Shown here piece by piece: positions 44,313 through 52,607 of a DNA stretch of 64,000 nt (position 1 is the stretch's first letter; each line of letters opens with the position of its first letter). The DNA lies in contig JAGTRM010000016.1 of NCBI GenBank assembly GCA_018261735.1, forward strand, positions 16,904 through 80,903. The letters run 5' to 3'. Source of the DNA: Pseudomonadota bacterium. GTDB lineage: Bacteria; Pseudomonadota; Gammaproteobacteria; Burkholderiales; Chitinibacteraceae. A model generated the notes under the pieces. That model saw nothing but the letters and a program-made list of their open reading frames with translations, was not told where the DNA came from and made no database searches. Position numbers and translations under genes: made by a program.

Positions 44313-45497
44313 ATGCTGCGCCACGCCCCACGCATCGCCCAAATCGAACCCTTCCACGTCATGCGCATTCTGGAAGAAGCCCGCCGCATGGAAGCCGCCG
44401 GGCGCGAGGTGATCCACCTGGAAGTGGGCGAACCGGATTTCCCCACGCCGCCGCTGATCATCGAAGCCGGCATGCGAGCGCTGGCCGAGGGCAAAACCTT
44501 TTACACAGGCGCCGCCGGCCTGCCTGCGCTGCGCGAGGCGATTGCCGGTTTCTATCAGTCGCGTTTTGGTCTCGATATCGACCCGGCGCGCATCATCGTC
44601 ACGCCCGGCGCCTCCGGCGCGCTGCAACTGATCCTGGCACTGCTGGTCGGGCGCGACGATGAAGTGCTGCTCACCGATCCGGGCTACCCGTGCAACCGCC
44701 ATCTAGTGAGCCTGCTCGAAGGCAAGCCCGTGAATATTCCCGTCGATGCCGACAGCCGCTTCCAGCTCACCCCGGCGCACATCGAGCAATACTGCACGCC
44801 CAAAACGGTCGCCGCGCTGGTGGCCTCGCCCGCCAATCCGACCGGCACCGTGCTGGAGCCGGCCGAAATTGCCGCGCTGGCTGCGGCCTGCCGCCAGCGC
44901 GGCAGTGCGCTGATCGTCGACGAAATCTACCAGGGGCTGGTTTACGACCGTCCGCACGAAACCGCGCTCGCCGTGGCCGACGATATTTTCGTGGTCAACA
45001 GCTTTTCCAAGTTCTTCCAGATGACGGGTTGGCGCTTGGGTTGGCTGGTGGCCCCGCCCGAACACATCCCGGCGCTGGAAAAACTGGCGCAAAACCTGTT
45101 CCTCGCCGCGCCCACGCCCGCGCAGCATGCGGCGCTGGCCGCGTTTCACCCGGACACGCTCGCGCTGCTGGAGCTGCGCCGGCAAACGCTGGACCAGCGC
45201 CGCCAGTGTCTCGCCGCGCGGCTGACCGAGTTGGGCTTCATCCTGCCCGCCAGCAGCCAGGGCGCGTTTTACCTGTGGGCCGATGTCAGCGCATTCACGC
45301 GCGATGCCGCCGATCTGGCCGAACGCCTGTTGCGGGAACAGGGCGTGGCCGTCACCCCGGGACTGGATTTCGGAACCGACGACCGCCGTCATCAATATCT
45401 TAGATTTGCTTACACAAAAGACATTGCAATCATTAATAAATCTTGTGAACTTATTGCTACAATGCTTGCCAATTATCGCTCTGCACCTATTCCCTGA
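44313..45497 (+). CDS. Class I/II pyridoxal-phosphate aminotransferase
   Basis: A 394-residue fold-type I aminotransferase. Family blocks are [62 protein letters not shown] and the PLP lysine in [16 protein letters not shown]. The substrate is not clear: aspartate/aromatic or valine-pyruvate type enzymes are possible. Start: ATG at 44313 aligns with family N-termini, but no Shine-Dalgarno is seen (CCCCTGCCCC precedes it) and a TAACAT lies 17 bp upstream, so a very short leader is possible. The frame stays open 1.6 kb upstream only as antisense of ybiT. Confidence 0.88.
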   Translation: MLRHAPRIAQIEPFHVMRILEEARRMEAAGREVIHLEVGEPDFPTPPLIIEAGMRALAEGKTFYTGAAGLPALREAIAGFYQSRFGLDIDPARIIVTPGASGALQLILALLVGRDDEVLLTDPGYPCNRHLVSLLEGKPVNIPVDADSRFQLTPAHIEQYCTPKTVAALVASPANPTGTVLEPAEIAALAAACRQRGSALIVDEIYQGLVYDRPHETALAVADDIFVVNSFSKFFQMTGWRLGWLVAPPEHIPALEKLAQNLFLAAPTPAQHAALAAFHPDTLALLELRRQTLDQRRQCLAARLTELGFILPASSQGAFYLWADVSAFTRDAADLAERLLREQGVAVTPGLDFGTDDRRHQYLRFAYTKDIAIINKSCELIATMLANYRSAPIP

Positions 45498-45509
45498 GTT
45501 CCCGACGCC

Positions 45510-47081
45510 ATGTTTGATTTCAAAAGCCTGATCCAGACACTCTTTGCCCCGCGGGATACCGGCCCTAACGTGCGCGATTTGCGTTCCGCCACGGAAATGC
45601 TGGGCGAATTGCCTGAAAGCGACAGGCTGATGGCGCAGGTGGAAATCATCAAGGCCCTGCAGCAACTCAACCAGAACCTGCGCATCAACACCAAGGAACG
45701 CTGCCGGACCATCCCCTATCTGGATGAAAAAGCGCGCAAGCTGCAAGACCAGCTGATCGGCATTTATCACGGCACCATCATTGACGAGCACGCTCCCCGC
45801 GCCCAGTTGCTGCTGACCATCACCGCATTCTGGAAAGAGATGGGCACGGCCTACCAGCTCTGCCTGAAACAAGCGCTGCACGCTTCCAGCAAAAGCACGG
45901 ACAACCTGCTGCCCCTGTTCACCCTGCGCGCCATGCGTTACTACTGCGAACATACGAAATGGGCTTACCTGCGCTACATGCCGCTCGATGACAAAACCTG
46001 GCGCCGGATCAACCGCCTTTATTTCTTTGCCGACCAACAAGGCTTTGCTGACGGCATGTTGGCGCCCTATGCGGATAGCCCGCACAGCAGCATCCGGCGC
46101 GAATACATGAAAATCTTGATGCTGACGCTGGCCGCCCCGGAAAAAATGCAGCCGGACCAGGTTGAATTGGTCGCACACTGGCTCGAAAAATGGGTCGGCC
46201 GAATCGACCTGGAAGAAATCATCCGCCCGCACCGCCAGCTCTTTGCCATCAACATCGCCGGCTCCAGCCCGCCCCAGCGCCTGCGCCGCGACATGGTCGG
46301 CGCCAATTGGCGCTACTGGTTTACCGATACCCTGGTCCAGCACCTCAAGGAAACGCTTGTCCGCCTGCAACAGGGCGCTGCTGCCAGCGATGTTGGCTTG
46401 CCGGCACGCACCAGCTTGCCGGCCAACCTGGAATTGATGCAACGCTTGGGCGATCTCTGGTCGCGCGATAAACCCGCCCCGGCCCGCAGGCATGATCGGC
46501 AGACCAGCAATAAAAACATCCGGGTGCTGCGCGGGCTTGATGCCATCATCGCCCACTTGGCCAAGCATGCCCCCCATTCCGGTTCCGTCAATATTTCGAA
46601 CGAACTCACCCAGGCGCTGGCTGCCGACCAGGCTCGCTGGACCGTGGAAAACGAGAGCCTGCGTGGCATCGGCGTTCAGTTCCGGCATGCGCGCGACGAT
46701 AAACTGCAAACCGGCGAAATCGTCGGCATGCTGCCGGAAGAGACCGACAGCCCGCTATCCATCGGCATCGTCCGGCGCCTGACCAAGCAAAGCGATGGCC
46801 AAATGAATGCCGGCATCGAAACCATTACCGTCTCGCCGCTGGTGGTCGATATCCGCGCCAAACCGGAAAATCCATCCTGCCGCGCCATTTTTTCTCCGGA
46901 AGACAGCTCAACGCGGCAAGGTCGTCTCTTGCTGGTTCCGCAGGCGTATTTCGGTGAAAACCTGGATTGTACCCTCGCGGCACAAGGCAAGACTTACCGC
47001 ATCCGCCTTTCCAAAGCGCAGGAACACACCACCGATGCAATCCTGGCCGGATTCTCGGTGCTGGCCAAAGGGCACGCCTAG
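45510..47081 (+). CDS. Uncharacterised protein with a C-terminal PilZ-like motif
   Basis: A 523-residue soluble protein that I do not recognise by name. The N-terminal three quarters are helical and rich in charged residues, with no signal peptide or membrane helix. From about residue 380 the segment VENESLRGIGVQF carries N-x-S-x-x-G, the second half of the PilZ c-di-GMP motif, followed by beta-strand-like sequence (GEIVGMLPEE; IETITVSPLVVDI). The preceding RxxxR half is not evident, so binding is doubtful. It lies 12 bp after the aminotransferase and before tRNA-Ser. Similar long proteins occur in betaproteobacteria as conserved hypotheticals, as far as I recall. Confidence 0.7.
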   Translation: MFDFKSLIQTLFAPRDTGPNVRDLRSATEMLGELPESDRLMAQVEIIKALQQLNQNLRINTKERCRTIPYLDEKARKLQDQLIGIYHGTIIDEHAPRAQLLLTITAFWKEMGTAYQLCLKQALHASSKSTDNLLPLFTLRAMRYYCEHTKWAYLRYMPLDDKTWRRINRLYFFADQQGFADGMLAPYADSPHSSIRREYMKILMLTLAAPEKMQPDQVELVAHWLEKWVGRIDLEEIIRPHRQLFAINIAGSSPPQRLRRDMVGANWRYWFTDTLVQHLKETLVRLQQGAAASDVGLPARTSLPANLELMQRLGDLWSRDKPAPARRHDRQTSNKNIRVLRGLDAIIAHLAKHAPHSGSVNISNELTQALAADQARWTVENESLRGIGVQFRHARDDKLQTGEIVGMLPEETDSPLSIGIVRRLTKQSDGQMNAGIETITVSPLVVDIRAKPENPSCRAIFSPEDSSTRQGRLLLVPQAYFGENLDCTLAAQGKTYRIRLSKAQEHTTDAILAGFSVLAKGHA

Positions 47082-47164
47082 ACAATAAAGGGCGCCCGAG
47101 CTAATATGCAGCGCCTTGGGGAAAGCGAAAGTCCGAACGTGACAGCCCCTTAGAATCAAATAAC

Positions 47165-47252
47165 GGAAGCGTGGCAGAGCGGTTGAATGCACCGGTCTTG
47201 AAAACCGGCGTGGGGAAACCCATCGTGAGTTCGAATCTCACCGCTTCCGCCA
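47165..47252 (+). tRNA. tRNA-Ser (UGA anticodon)
   Basis: An 88-base tRNA of class II form. Acceptor stem GGAAGCG pairs with CGCTTCC, the discriminator is G and CCA is encoded at 47250-47252. The anticodon stem CCGGT/ACCGG holds loop CTTGAAA, giving anticodon TGA. A long variable arm and the T-loop TTCGAAT follow. It reads UCA and other UCN codons. Confidence 0.97.
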
Positions 47253-47262
47253 GAACAAAAAA

Positions 47263-47296
47263 ACAACGCCCTGATTTATCAGGGCGTTGTTTTTTC
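47263..47296 (+). terminator. Terminator after tRNA-Ser
   Basis: A perfect 12 bp stem (ACAACGCCCTGA / TCAGGGCGTTGT) with a four-base loop is followed by a T-run. It begins 11 bases after the tRNA CCA end. Confidence 0.92.
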
Positions 47297-47335
47297 CAGA
47301 CGTCCACCCATACCTTTACAACATTGGGGGCCAGC

Positions 47336-47815
47336 ATGCATCACCTCGACGACTACGATCTGAAGATTCTTTCCCTGCTGCAGGCCAATGGCCGGCTGAC
47401 CAACCAGGAGCTGAGCGATCTGGTGGGGCTGTCGGCTTCGCAGTGCTCGCGCCGGCGCATCAGCCTGGAGCAGGCGCAATTGATCCTCGGTTATCACGCC
47501 CGGCTGGCGCCGGAAGCGATGGGGCTGGGCCTGGTCGGCATGGTCGAAGTGCGGCTGGCGAACCATATTCCCGAGCAGGTGGCGAGCTTCCACCAGATGG
47601 TGGCGCAAGAAAGCGCGGTCCTCGATGTCTACAAGACCACGGGCGATGCCGATTACCTGCTCAAGATCGCTGTCCCCGATCTGGCGGGACTGAGCCGGAT
47701 GATCAGCCAGGTAATCTCGGCGCACAAGAGCGTGGCGCACGTGAAAACCTCGGTAGTGCTGGAGCGGCTGAAGGAAAACGGCCTGCCCAGCTTGCCACAA
47801 CAACCCGACTCGTGA
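47336..47815 (+). CDS. Lrp/AsnC family transcriptional regulator
   Basis: A 159-residue Lrp/AsnC regulator. The N-terminal HTH is DDYDLKILSLLQANGRLTNQ with LVGLSASQCSRRRISLE. The C-terminal RAM effector domain has VYKTTGDADYLLKIAVPDLA. It may sense an amino acid; the aromatic aminotransferase gene one kilobase downstream and the YitT gene between them are possible targets. The start at 47336 was chosen because the open frame runs back into the tRNA gene; a G-rich site precedes it. Confidence 0.9.
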   Translation: MHHLDDYDLKILSLLQANGRLTNQELSDLVGLSASQCSRRRISLEQAQLILGYHARLAPEAMGLGLVGMVEVRLANHIPEQVASFHQMVAQESAVLDVYKTTGDADYLLKIAVPDLAGLSRMISQVISAHKSVAHVKTSVVLERLKENGLPSLPQQPDS

Positions 47816-47909
47816 GCCAATCAATAAACGCACGCACTAAGCAAATATAAAACGTAATATTCACGCACATAAAACACAAATAACGCACAAAAAATTCATC
47901 ATGGTATTA

Positions 47910-47948
47910 TTTTTGCGCAAATCGCCCACAACCCTGTTCGCGCAAAAA
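47910..47948. promoter_or_regulatory. Inverted repeat between the AsnC-type and yitT genes
   Basis: The perfect 9 bp arms TTTTTGCGC and GCGCAAAAA, 21 bp apart, lie in an AT-rich 206 bp gap. They sit 75-113 bp upstream of the YitT-family start. Lrp-type regulators often bind such symmetric sites, but specificity is not shown. Confidence 0.45.
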
Positions 47949-48022
47949 TCGACACTTCTGCCCCGGCTGCATCCGGCGTAGCCAAGATATTGCGCGACAC
48001 TTATTGTCATCGAGCCTCGCCC

Positions 48023-48640
48023 ATGAGCACCCCTGCCCTCGCCGCTGAAACCGTGCCGCATTCGCTGCTGGAAGATGCGCTGGCCATCCTGATCGGCACG
48101 CTGGCTGTTTCTTTCGGCGTGATCCTGTTGCGCCAGACCGGCGCGCTGACCGGCGGCACGGCCGGCCTCGCCTTCCTGATTCATTACCTGAGCGGCATCC
48201 CGTTCGGTACTGCCTTCTTTGTGATCAACCTGCCGTTCTACTACCTGGCCGTGCGCCGCAAGGGCTGGGATTTCACGATCCGGACCTTCTGCACCGTGGG
48301 GCTGGTTTCGGCGTTTTCCAACCTGCATCCGCAGTTCATTCATATCGACCAGTTGCAGCCTTTCTATGCCGCGATCTTCGGCAACATGATCATGGGCATG
48401 GGCTTTGTCGTATTATTCCGTCACAAGGCCAGCCTGGGCGGGTTCACGATCCTGGCGCTGTACATGCAGGAACGCTACGGCATTCGTGCCGGCAAACTGC
48501 AGATGGCGGTGGATGTCACGGTCGTGCTGGCTTCGCTGTTCGTGGTCAGCTTGCCGCTATTGATCGCATCGATTGCGGGCGCCCTGATCCTGAATCTGAT
48601 CATTGCCCTGAACCATCGCCCCCAGCGTTACCGCGCCTGA
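48023..48640 (+). CDS. YitT family membrane protein
   Basis: A 205-residue inner-membrane protein with five to six hydrophobic helices. It matches the YitT/DUF161 family, with GVILLRQTGALTGGTAGLAF as the Gly-rich signature and FRHKASLGGFTILALYMQ in the second half. The function of the family is not established; some members are proposed amino acid or metabolite carriers. The ATG at 48023 aligns with the family start. It lies between an AsnC-type regulator and tyrB. Confidence 0.85.
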   Translation: MSTPALAAETVPHSLLEDALAILIGTLAVSFGVILLRQTGALTGGTAGLAFLIHYLSGIPFGTAFFVINLPFYYLAVRRKGWDFTIRTFCTVGLVSAFSNLHPQFIHIDQLQPFYAAIFGNMIMGMGFVVLFRHKASLGGFTILALYMQERYGIRAGKLQMAVDVTVVLASLFVVSLPLLIASIAGALILNLIIALNHRPQRYRA

Positions 48641-48783
48641 GAACCTGATCACGATCTTGCTGCGAGGCCGTGATCAGGACTCATGCGCTGCTCAAAATCC
48701 TCATGTACTGCTTGTACACTCCGGTTTTTGCGCTGCTCTTCACCCTGCTGACGACCTCTCGCGACAGATCGTGAACAGGTTCT
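48640..48783. repeat. Nested inverted-repeat element between yitT and tyrB
   Basis: Terminal arms of 18 bases, AGAACCTGATCACGATCT (48640-48657) and AGATCGTGAACAGGTTCT (48766-48783), pair with one mismatch. A second perfect hairpin, CCTGATCACG / CGTGATCAGG, competes for the left arm (48644-48678). Inside there is an AAAATCCTC....GTAC core repeated as GTACACTCCGGTTTT, and TGCGCTGCTC occurs twice. This fits a REP- or MITE-like repetitive element. Confidence 0.65.
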
Positions 48784-48809
48784 AACGTCTATTACTAGGA
48801 GAAATCACA

Positions 48810-50003
48810 GTGTTCCAGCATGTCGACGCCTATGCCGGCGATCCCATTCTTTCCTTGATGGAAACCTTCCTCAAGGATCCGCGTGCCGACAAGGTCAACC
48901 TCAGCATCGGGCTGTATTACGACGACAAGGGCGTGGTGCCGCGCCTGCCCTCGGTCGCCCGGGCGCAAGAAACCGTGCACGCGCAATCGCAGGGCACGCC
49001 GCTCTACCTGCCGATGGAAGGCCTCGCGCCTTACCGCAGCGCGATCCAGACCCTGCTGTTCGGCGCCGAGCACCCTGCCCTGCAAGCTGGCCGCGTGGCG
49101 ACGATCCAGACCTTGGGCGGCTCGGGCGCACTGAAAGTCGGCGCAGACTTCCTCAAGCGCTATTTCCCGGAATCGCAGGTCTGGGTCAGCGATCCGACCT
49201 GGGAAAACCACATCGCGCTGTTCACCGGCGCCGGCTTCAAGGTCAACACCTACCCGTATTTCGATGCCAAGACCCGCGGCGTGAAGTTCGACGAGATGCT
49301 GGCCACGCTGCAACAACTGCCTGCGTACAGCATCGTGCTGCTGCATCCGTGCTGCCACAACCCGACCGGCTCCGACCTGACCGATGCACAGTGGGATCGC
49401 GTGCTCGAAGTCGCCCAGGCGCGCGAGCTGATCCCGTTCCTCGATATCGCCTACCAGGGCTTTGGCGCCGGCATGGTGGAAGACGCCTACCTGATCCGCG
49501 CGCTGGCCAAGACAGCGTTGCCGTTCCTGGTCAGCAACTCGTTCTCGAAGATTTTCTCGCTCTACGGCGAACGCGTCGGCGGCCTTTCGGTGGTGTGCGA
49601 GGATGATGAAGCCGCCGCTCGCGTGCTCGGCCAGCTCAAGGCCACCGTGCGCCGCAACTACTCCAGCCCGCCCACCTACGGCGCGCGCCTTGTCTCCGGC
49701 GTGCTCAACGATGCCGAACTGAAGTCGATGTGGCTGGCCGAAGTGGAAGCCATGCGCGTGCGCATCCTGGAAATGCGCCAGACGCTGGTCGATTCGCTCA
49801 AGCAGGCGCTACCCGCTGCCAACTTCGACCACCTGCTGCAACAGCGCGGCATGTTCAGCTACACGGGTCTCAGCGCCAACCAGGTCGACCGGCTGCGCGA
49901 AGTGCATGGCGTCTACCTGATCGCCAGCGGCCGGGTCTGCATGGCGGGGCTCAACCACGGCAACGTGCAGCGCGTGGCGGAGGCTTTTGCCGCCGTGCAG
50001 TAA
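48810..50003 (+). CDS. tyrB: Aromatic amino acid aminotransferase
   Basis: A 397-residue subgroup I-alpha aminotransferase like TyrB and AspC. It starts [20 protein letters not shown]. Family blocks are [44 protein letters not shown] and the PLP lysine in [17 protein letters not shown]. It transaminates tyrosine, phenylalanine and/or aspartate with 2-oxoglutarate. An AGGAG site precedes the ATG and a terminator follows at 50032-50061. The upstream repeat element separates it from yitT. Confidence 0.94.
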   Translation: MFQHVDAYAGDPILSLMETFLKDPRADKVNLSIGLYYDDKGVVPRLPSVARAQETVHAQSQGTPLYLPMEGLAPYRSAIQTLLFGAEHPALQAGRVATIQTLGGSGALKVGADFLKRYFPESQVWVSDPTWENHIALFTGAGFKVNTYPYFDAKTRGVKFDEMLATLQQLPAYSIVLLHPCCHNPTGSDLTDAQWDRVLEVAQARELIPFLDIAYQGFGAGMVEDAYLIRALAKTALPFLVSNSFSKIFSLYGERVGGLSVVCEDDEAAARVLGQLKATVRRNYSSPPTYGARLVSGVLNDAELKSMWLAEVEAMRVRILEMRQTLVDSLKQALPAANFDHLLQQRGMFSYTGLSANQVDRLREVHGVYLIASGRVCMAGLNHGNVQRVAEAFAAVQ

Positions 50004-50031
50004 ACTCACTGAATGCACTGGCAGTTGCCTG

Positions 50032-50061
50032 AAGCCCTCGCTCCACAGCGAGGGCTTTTCT
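50032..50061 (+). terminator. Terminator of tyrB
   Basis: An 11 bp perfect stem (AAGCCCTCGCT / AGCGAGGGCTT) with loop CCAC runs into TTCTTTTC. It lies 29 bp past the tyrB stop. Confidence 0.88.
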
Positions 50062-50293
50062 TTTCTCGCTCCGGGAAAAACGCCCCGGGCAATCTCCTGC
50101 ATTGTCCTGGCCTGGAATCCGGATGGCCTGCCTCTTACGCATTTGCTGAGCGATCTGCGCCAAAGCGATCAAAGATCCGGCGAGGAAATTGCAAACGTCA
50201 TTTTCGCCAGGCAACGTCAAAAAGCAGATTGAACTTGCATGTCACCGATTGAATATTTAACGTGTCACCATACAGTGACAATACGGATTCATC

Positions 50294-50893
50294 ATGAAGC
50301 CACATCCGCTCAAGCTTTTATTTTGCATGGTATTTTTCTCACTGGCGGCGTGCACCAGCCTCCAGCCACCGCGCGCACTGCCATCCAGTGATGGATTGCA
50401 ACCGGTGGCTTCTGAAACAGGTTCCGCACTGCGTGCATCAGGGCATTGGCAGTGGGCATCGATCGAAGTGGATGAGGTGCTCTGGCAAGCCGGCACCGAA
50501 GTCGAAAGCGAGGAGCAACAACAGTTGTGCTCTGTATTGCGCGAGTCGTTGCGTCGGGATTTGTCGCCCCTGGCACAAGGAAGTGGCGCCAAGCTGCGAA
50601 TCCGCGCACAAATTGTCGATGTCGCGACCGTGTCGCCTGCATTGAACCTGGCGACGGCGGTGTTGATCTTTTTGCCAGTCGAGCGCGGCGGTGCCGCCGT
50701 CCTGATCGAAGCGCTTGATGCTGAATCGGGCCGGGGAATCGCCCGCTTTTCCATGGCGGAATCCGGCGGACTGTCTGATTTTTCCGGGCATTTTTCGCGT
50801 TACGGTCATGCCGAGCAGGTGTTGAAACGCGCGGCGCTGGCCTTCAGAAAAATATTGGAGCAAGAGAATGACGCCAGCCGACACCAATCGTGA
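50294..50893 (+). CDS. DUF3313-like lipoprotein
   Basis: A 199-residue protein with a lipoprotein signal peptide (KLLFCMVFFSLAACTSLQPP, lipobox LAAC). The mature part has HWQWASIEVDEVLWQAGTEV and LRIRAQIVDVATVSPALNLA, resembling the DUF3313 family of unknown function. A Ser residue at +2/+3 after Cys suggests the outer membrane. It is the first gene of a three-gene operon; its end overlaps the TetR gene start by 26 bases. Confidence 0.75.
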   Translation: MKPHPLKLLFCMVFFSLAACTSLQPPRALPSSDGLQPVASETGSALRASGHWQWASIEVDEVLWQAGTEVESEEQQQLCSVLRESLRRDLSPLAQGSGAKLRIRAQIVDVATVSPALNLATAVLIFLPVERGGAAVLIEALDAESGRGIARFSMAESGGLSDFSGHFSRYGHAEQVLKRAALAFRKILEQENDASRHQS

Positions 50894-51512
50894 CCGCAGC
50901 AAAACAGAGCAGAAACTCGTTGAAGCCGTGGGCCGCGTTCTGGCGCGCGACGGATTCGAGCGTTGCGGAGTCAATGCCGTCGCGCGCGAAGCCAAGGTCG
51001 ACAAGGTACTGATCTACCGTTATTTCGCCGGTATGCCCGGTTTACTCAAGACATACGGAGAAAGCAGCAATTTCTGGCCGACGCAGGCGGAAATCCTGGG
51101 CGAAGAAAGACAGGTGCTGCGTTTGCCGCAGGGTGAGCGGCTCGAAGCGATTGTGATGGCGATCCTCGAAGCGCTGCGCAAGCGCCCGCAAACCCTGACC
51201 ATCATGGCTTGGGAGCTGGTGCAGCGTAATCCGTTGACCGAGTCGCTCGCGCAAGTGCGGGAGAGCTGGAGCAGAGAGCTCACGCAAGAAGCGTCTCTGC
51301 ATCCGGGCGCATCGCCCGAACAAGCCGAAGATGCTGTTGCGCTCGCGAATCTGGTTGTTGCGGGCTTGCAGTATCTGCTGCTGCGCGCACGCACGGTCTC
51401 CGAATACGGCGGACTGTCTCTGCAGGACGATGCCGGCTGGCAGCGCATCCGGCGCGCCATTCGCCTGCTGGGCCAAGGCTTGGAAAACGTCATGCCGGAG
51501 GATACGGCATGA
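50868..51512 (+). CDS. TetR/AcrR family transcriptional regulator
   Basis: A 214-residue TetR-type protein. The HTH is AVGRVLARDGFERCGVNAVA with EAKVDKVLIYRYFAGMPGLL. The ligand half contains ILEALRKRPQTLTIMAWELV. Its start overlaps the lipoprotein gene by 26 bases and its stop overlaps the next ATG by four bases, so the three genes are translationally coupled. It most likely regulates this operon. Ligand is unknown. Confidence 0.88.
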   Translation: MTPADTNRDRSKTEQKLVEAVGRVLARDGFERCGVNAVAREAKVDKVLIYRYFAGMPGLLKTYGESSNFWPTQAEILGEERQVLRLPQGERLEAIVMAILEALRKRPQTLTIMAWELVQRNPLTESLAQVRESWSRELTQEASLHPGASPEQAEDAVALANLVVAGLQYLLLRARTVSEYGGLSLQDDAGWQRIRRAIRLLGQGLENVMPEDTA

Positions 51513-52579
51513 CACAACTGAGTCGGCGCTCGTTCATGAAAATCGCGGCCGTCGGTCTGGCAGGACTCGGCGGCTGCCAAGGCATCGAAATGGCAACCCA
51601 ACAAGCTGTTGCGGTGCCGCCTGCGGCGCTGCTGCGTGAATACGAGCTCGTGCGATTAGCTTGTCTTGCCGCCAACAGCCACAACACGCAGCCCTGGTTA
51701 TTCCATCTTGAACCTGGCTGCATCGTGGTTTCGCCCGATTTTTCCCGCCGCTGCGAGCAAGTCGACCCGGAAAATCATCACCTTTGGGTCAGCCTAGGTT
51801 GCGCCACGGAGAACATCCTGCAGGCCGCGCCCGGAATGGGTCTGGATGCTTCGTTGACACTGCTCGACGAAGCAGTGCGGATCAACTTGCGCAACTATGC
51901 CGCCGCACGCCCTTGCGCGCTGGCGGCCGCGATCCCGCATCGGCAAAGCACGCGCTGCGATTACGATCGCAGGCCGGTGCCGGCCCACACCCTGCAATTA
52001 CTGGAATCTGCAACCCGGAGCGATTCCGTCGGCATCAGCCTGCTGACGGAAGGCCCACTGCGAAGACAGGTCGAAGCGCTGGTATTGGCCGCCAATGCCA
52101 GGCAACTAGATTCGGCATTGTTCCGGCAAGAGCTCAGGCAATGGCTGCGCTTTAACGAGCACGACGCCCGAACCTTGGGCGACGGCCTGTTTTCAGCCTG
52201 CACCGGCAACCCGCAAGTCCCGTCCTGGCTCGGCAACCGTCTGTTTGACTGGTTTTATACCGCCCAAAGCGCCCTCGAGCCGTTAGCGCGCCAGTTGCAC
52301 AGCTCATCCGGACTGATCCTGCTGCATGGCGAGCGCCATGACTGGTGGCAATGGTTTGAAACCGGGCGCAGTGCCCAACGGCTGGCGCTGTGGATCACTT
52401 CGCTCGGTTTGAAAATGGCTTTCATCAATCAGCCCATTGAAGTCGCGCAAACACGGCAGCAATTGGCAACGGCACTGGGCCTGGGGCCGCGTACGCCGGA
52501 AATCCTGATCCGCTTTGGCTACGCCAGCCCCATGCCAACTTCATTTCGCCGCCCCATCGCAGCAGTGATCAACGTCTGA
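51509..52579 (+). CDS. Tat-exported nitroreductase-fold protein (Acg-like)
   Basis: A 356-residue protein with a Tat signal (SRRSFMKIAAVGLAGLGGC); the Cys in LGGC could also be a lipid site. The nitroreductase-fold flavin site shows as AANSHNTQPWLFHL and HRQSTRCDYDRRPVP, like Acg-type FMN-binding proteins. The C-terminal part has SSGLILLHG and LALWITSLGLKMAFINQP. Many Acg-type proteins sequester FMN rather than catalyse; enzyme activity is unproven. It is the last gene of the overlapping three-gene operon and is convergent with ppsA. Confidence 0.8.
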   Translation: MTQLSRRSFMKIAAVGLAGLGGCQGIEMATQQAVAVPPAALLREYELVRLACLAANSHNTQPWLFHLEPGCIVVSPDFSRRCEQVDPENHHLWVSLGCATENILQAAPGMGLDASLTLLDEAVRINLRNYAAARPCALAAAIPHRQSTRCDYDRRPVPAHTLQLLESATRSDSVGISLLTEGPLRRQVEALVLAANARQLDSALFRQELRQWLRFNEHDARTLGDGLFSACTGNPQVPSWLGNRLFDWFYTAQSALEPLARQLHSSSGLILLHGERHDWWQWFETGRSAQRLALWITSLGLKMAFINQPIEVAQTRQQLATALGLGPRTPEILIRFGYASPMPTSFRRPIAAVINV

Positions 52580-52607
52580 AGCCGGTGAAGGCTTGTCCGC
52601 GCTTTTG

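Noticed and set aside
44703..46709. A 668-codon open frame on the minus strand opposite the aminotransferase and the PilZ-like protein
   Set aside because: It spans two well supported plus-strand genes, has no family motifs and low-complexity coding, and is an antisense shadow of GC-rich codons.
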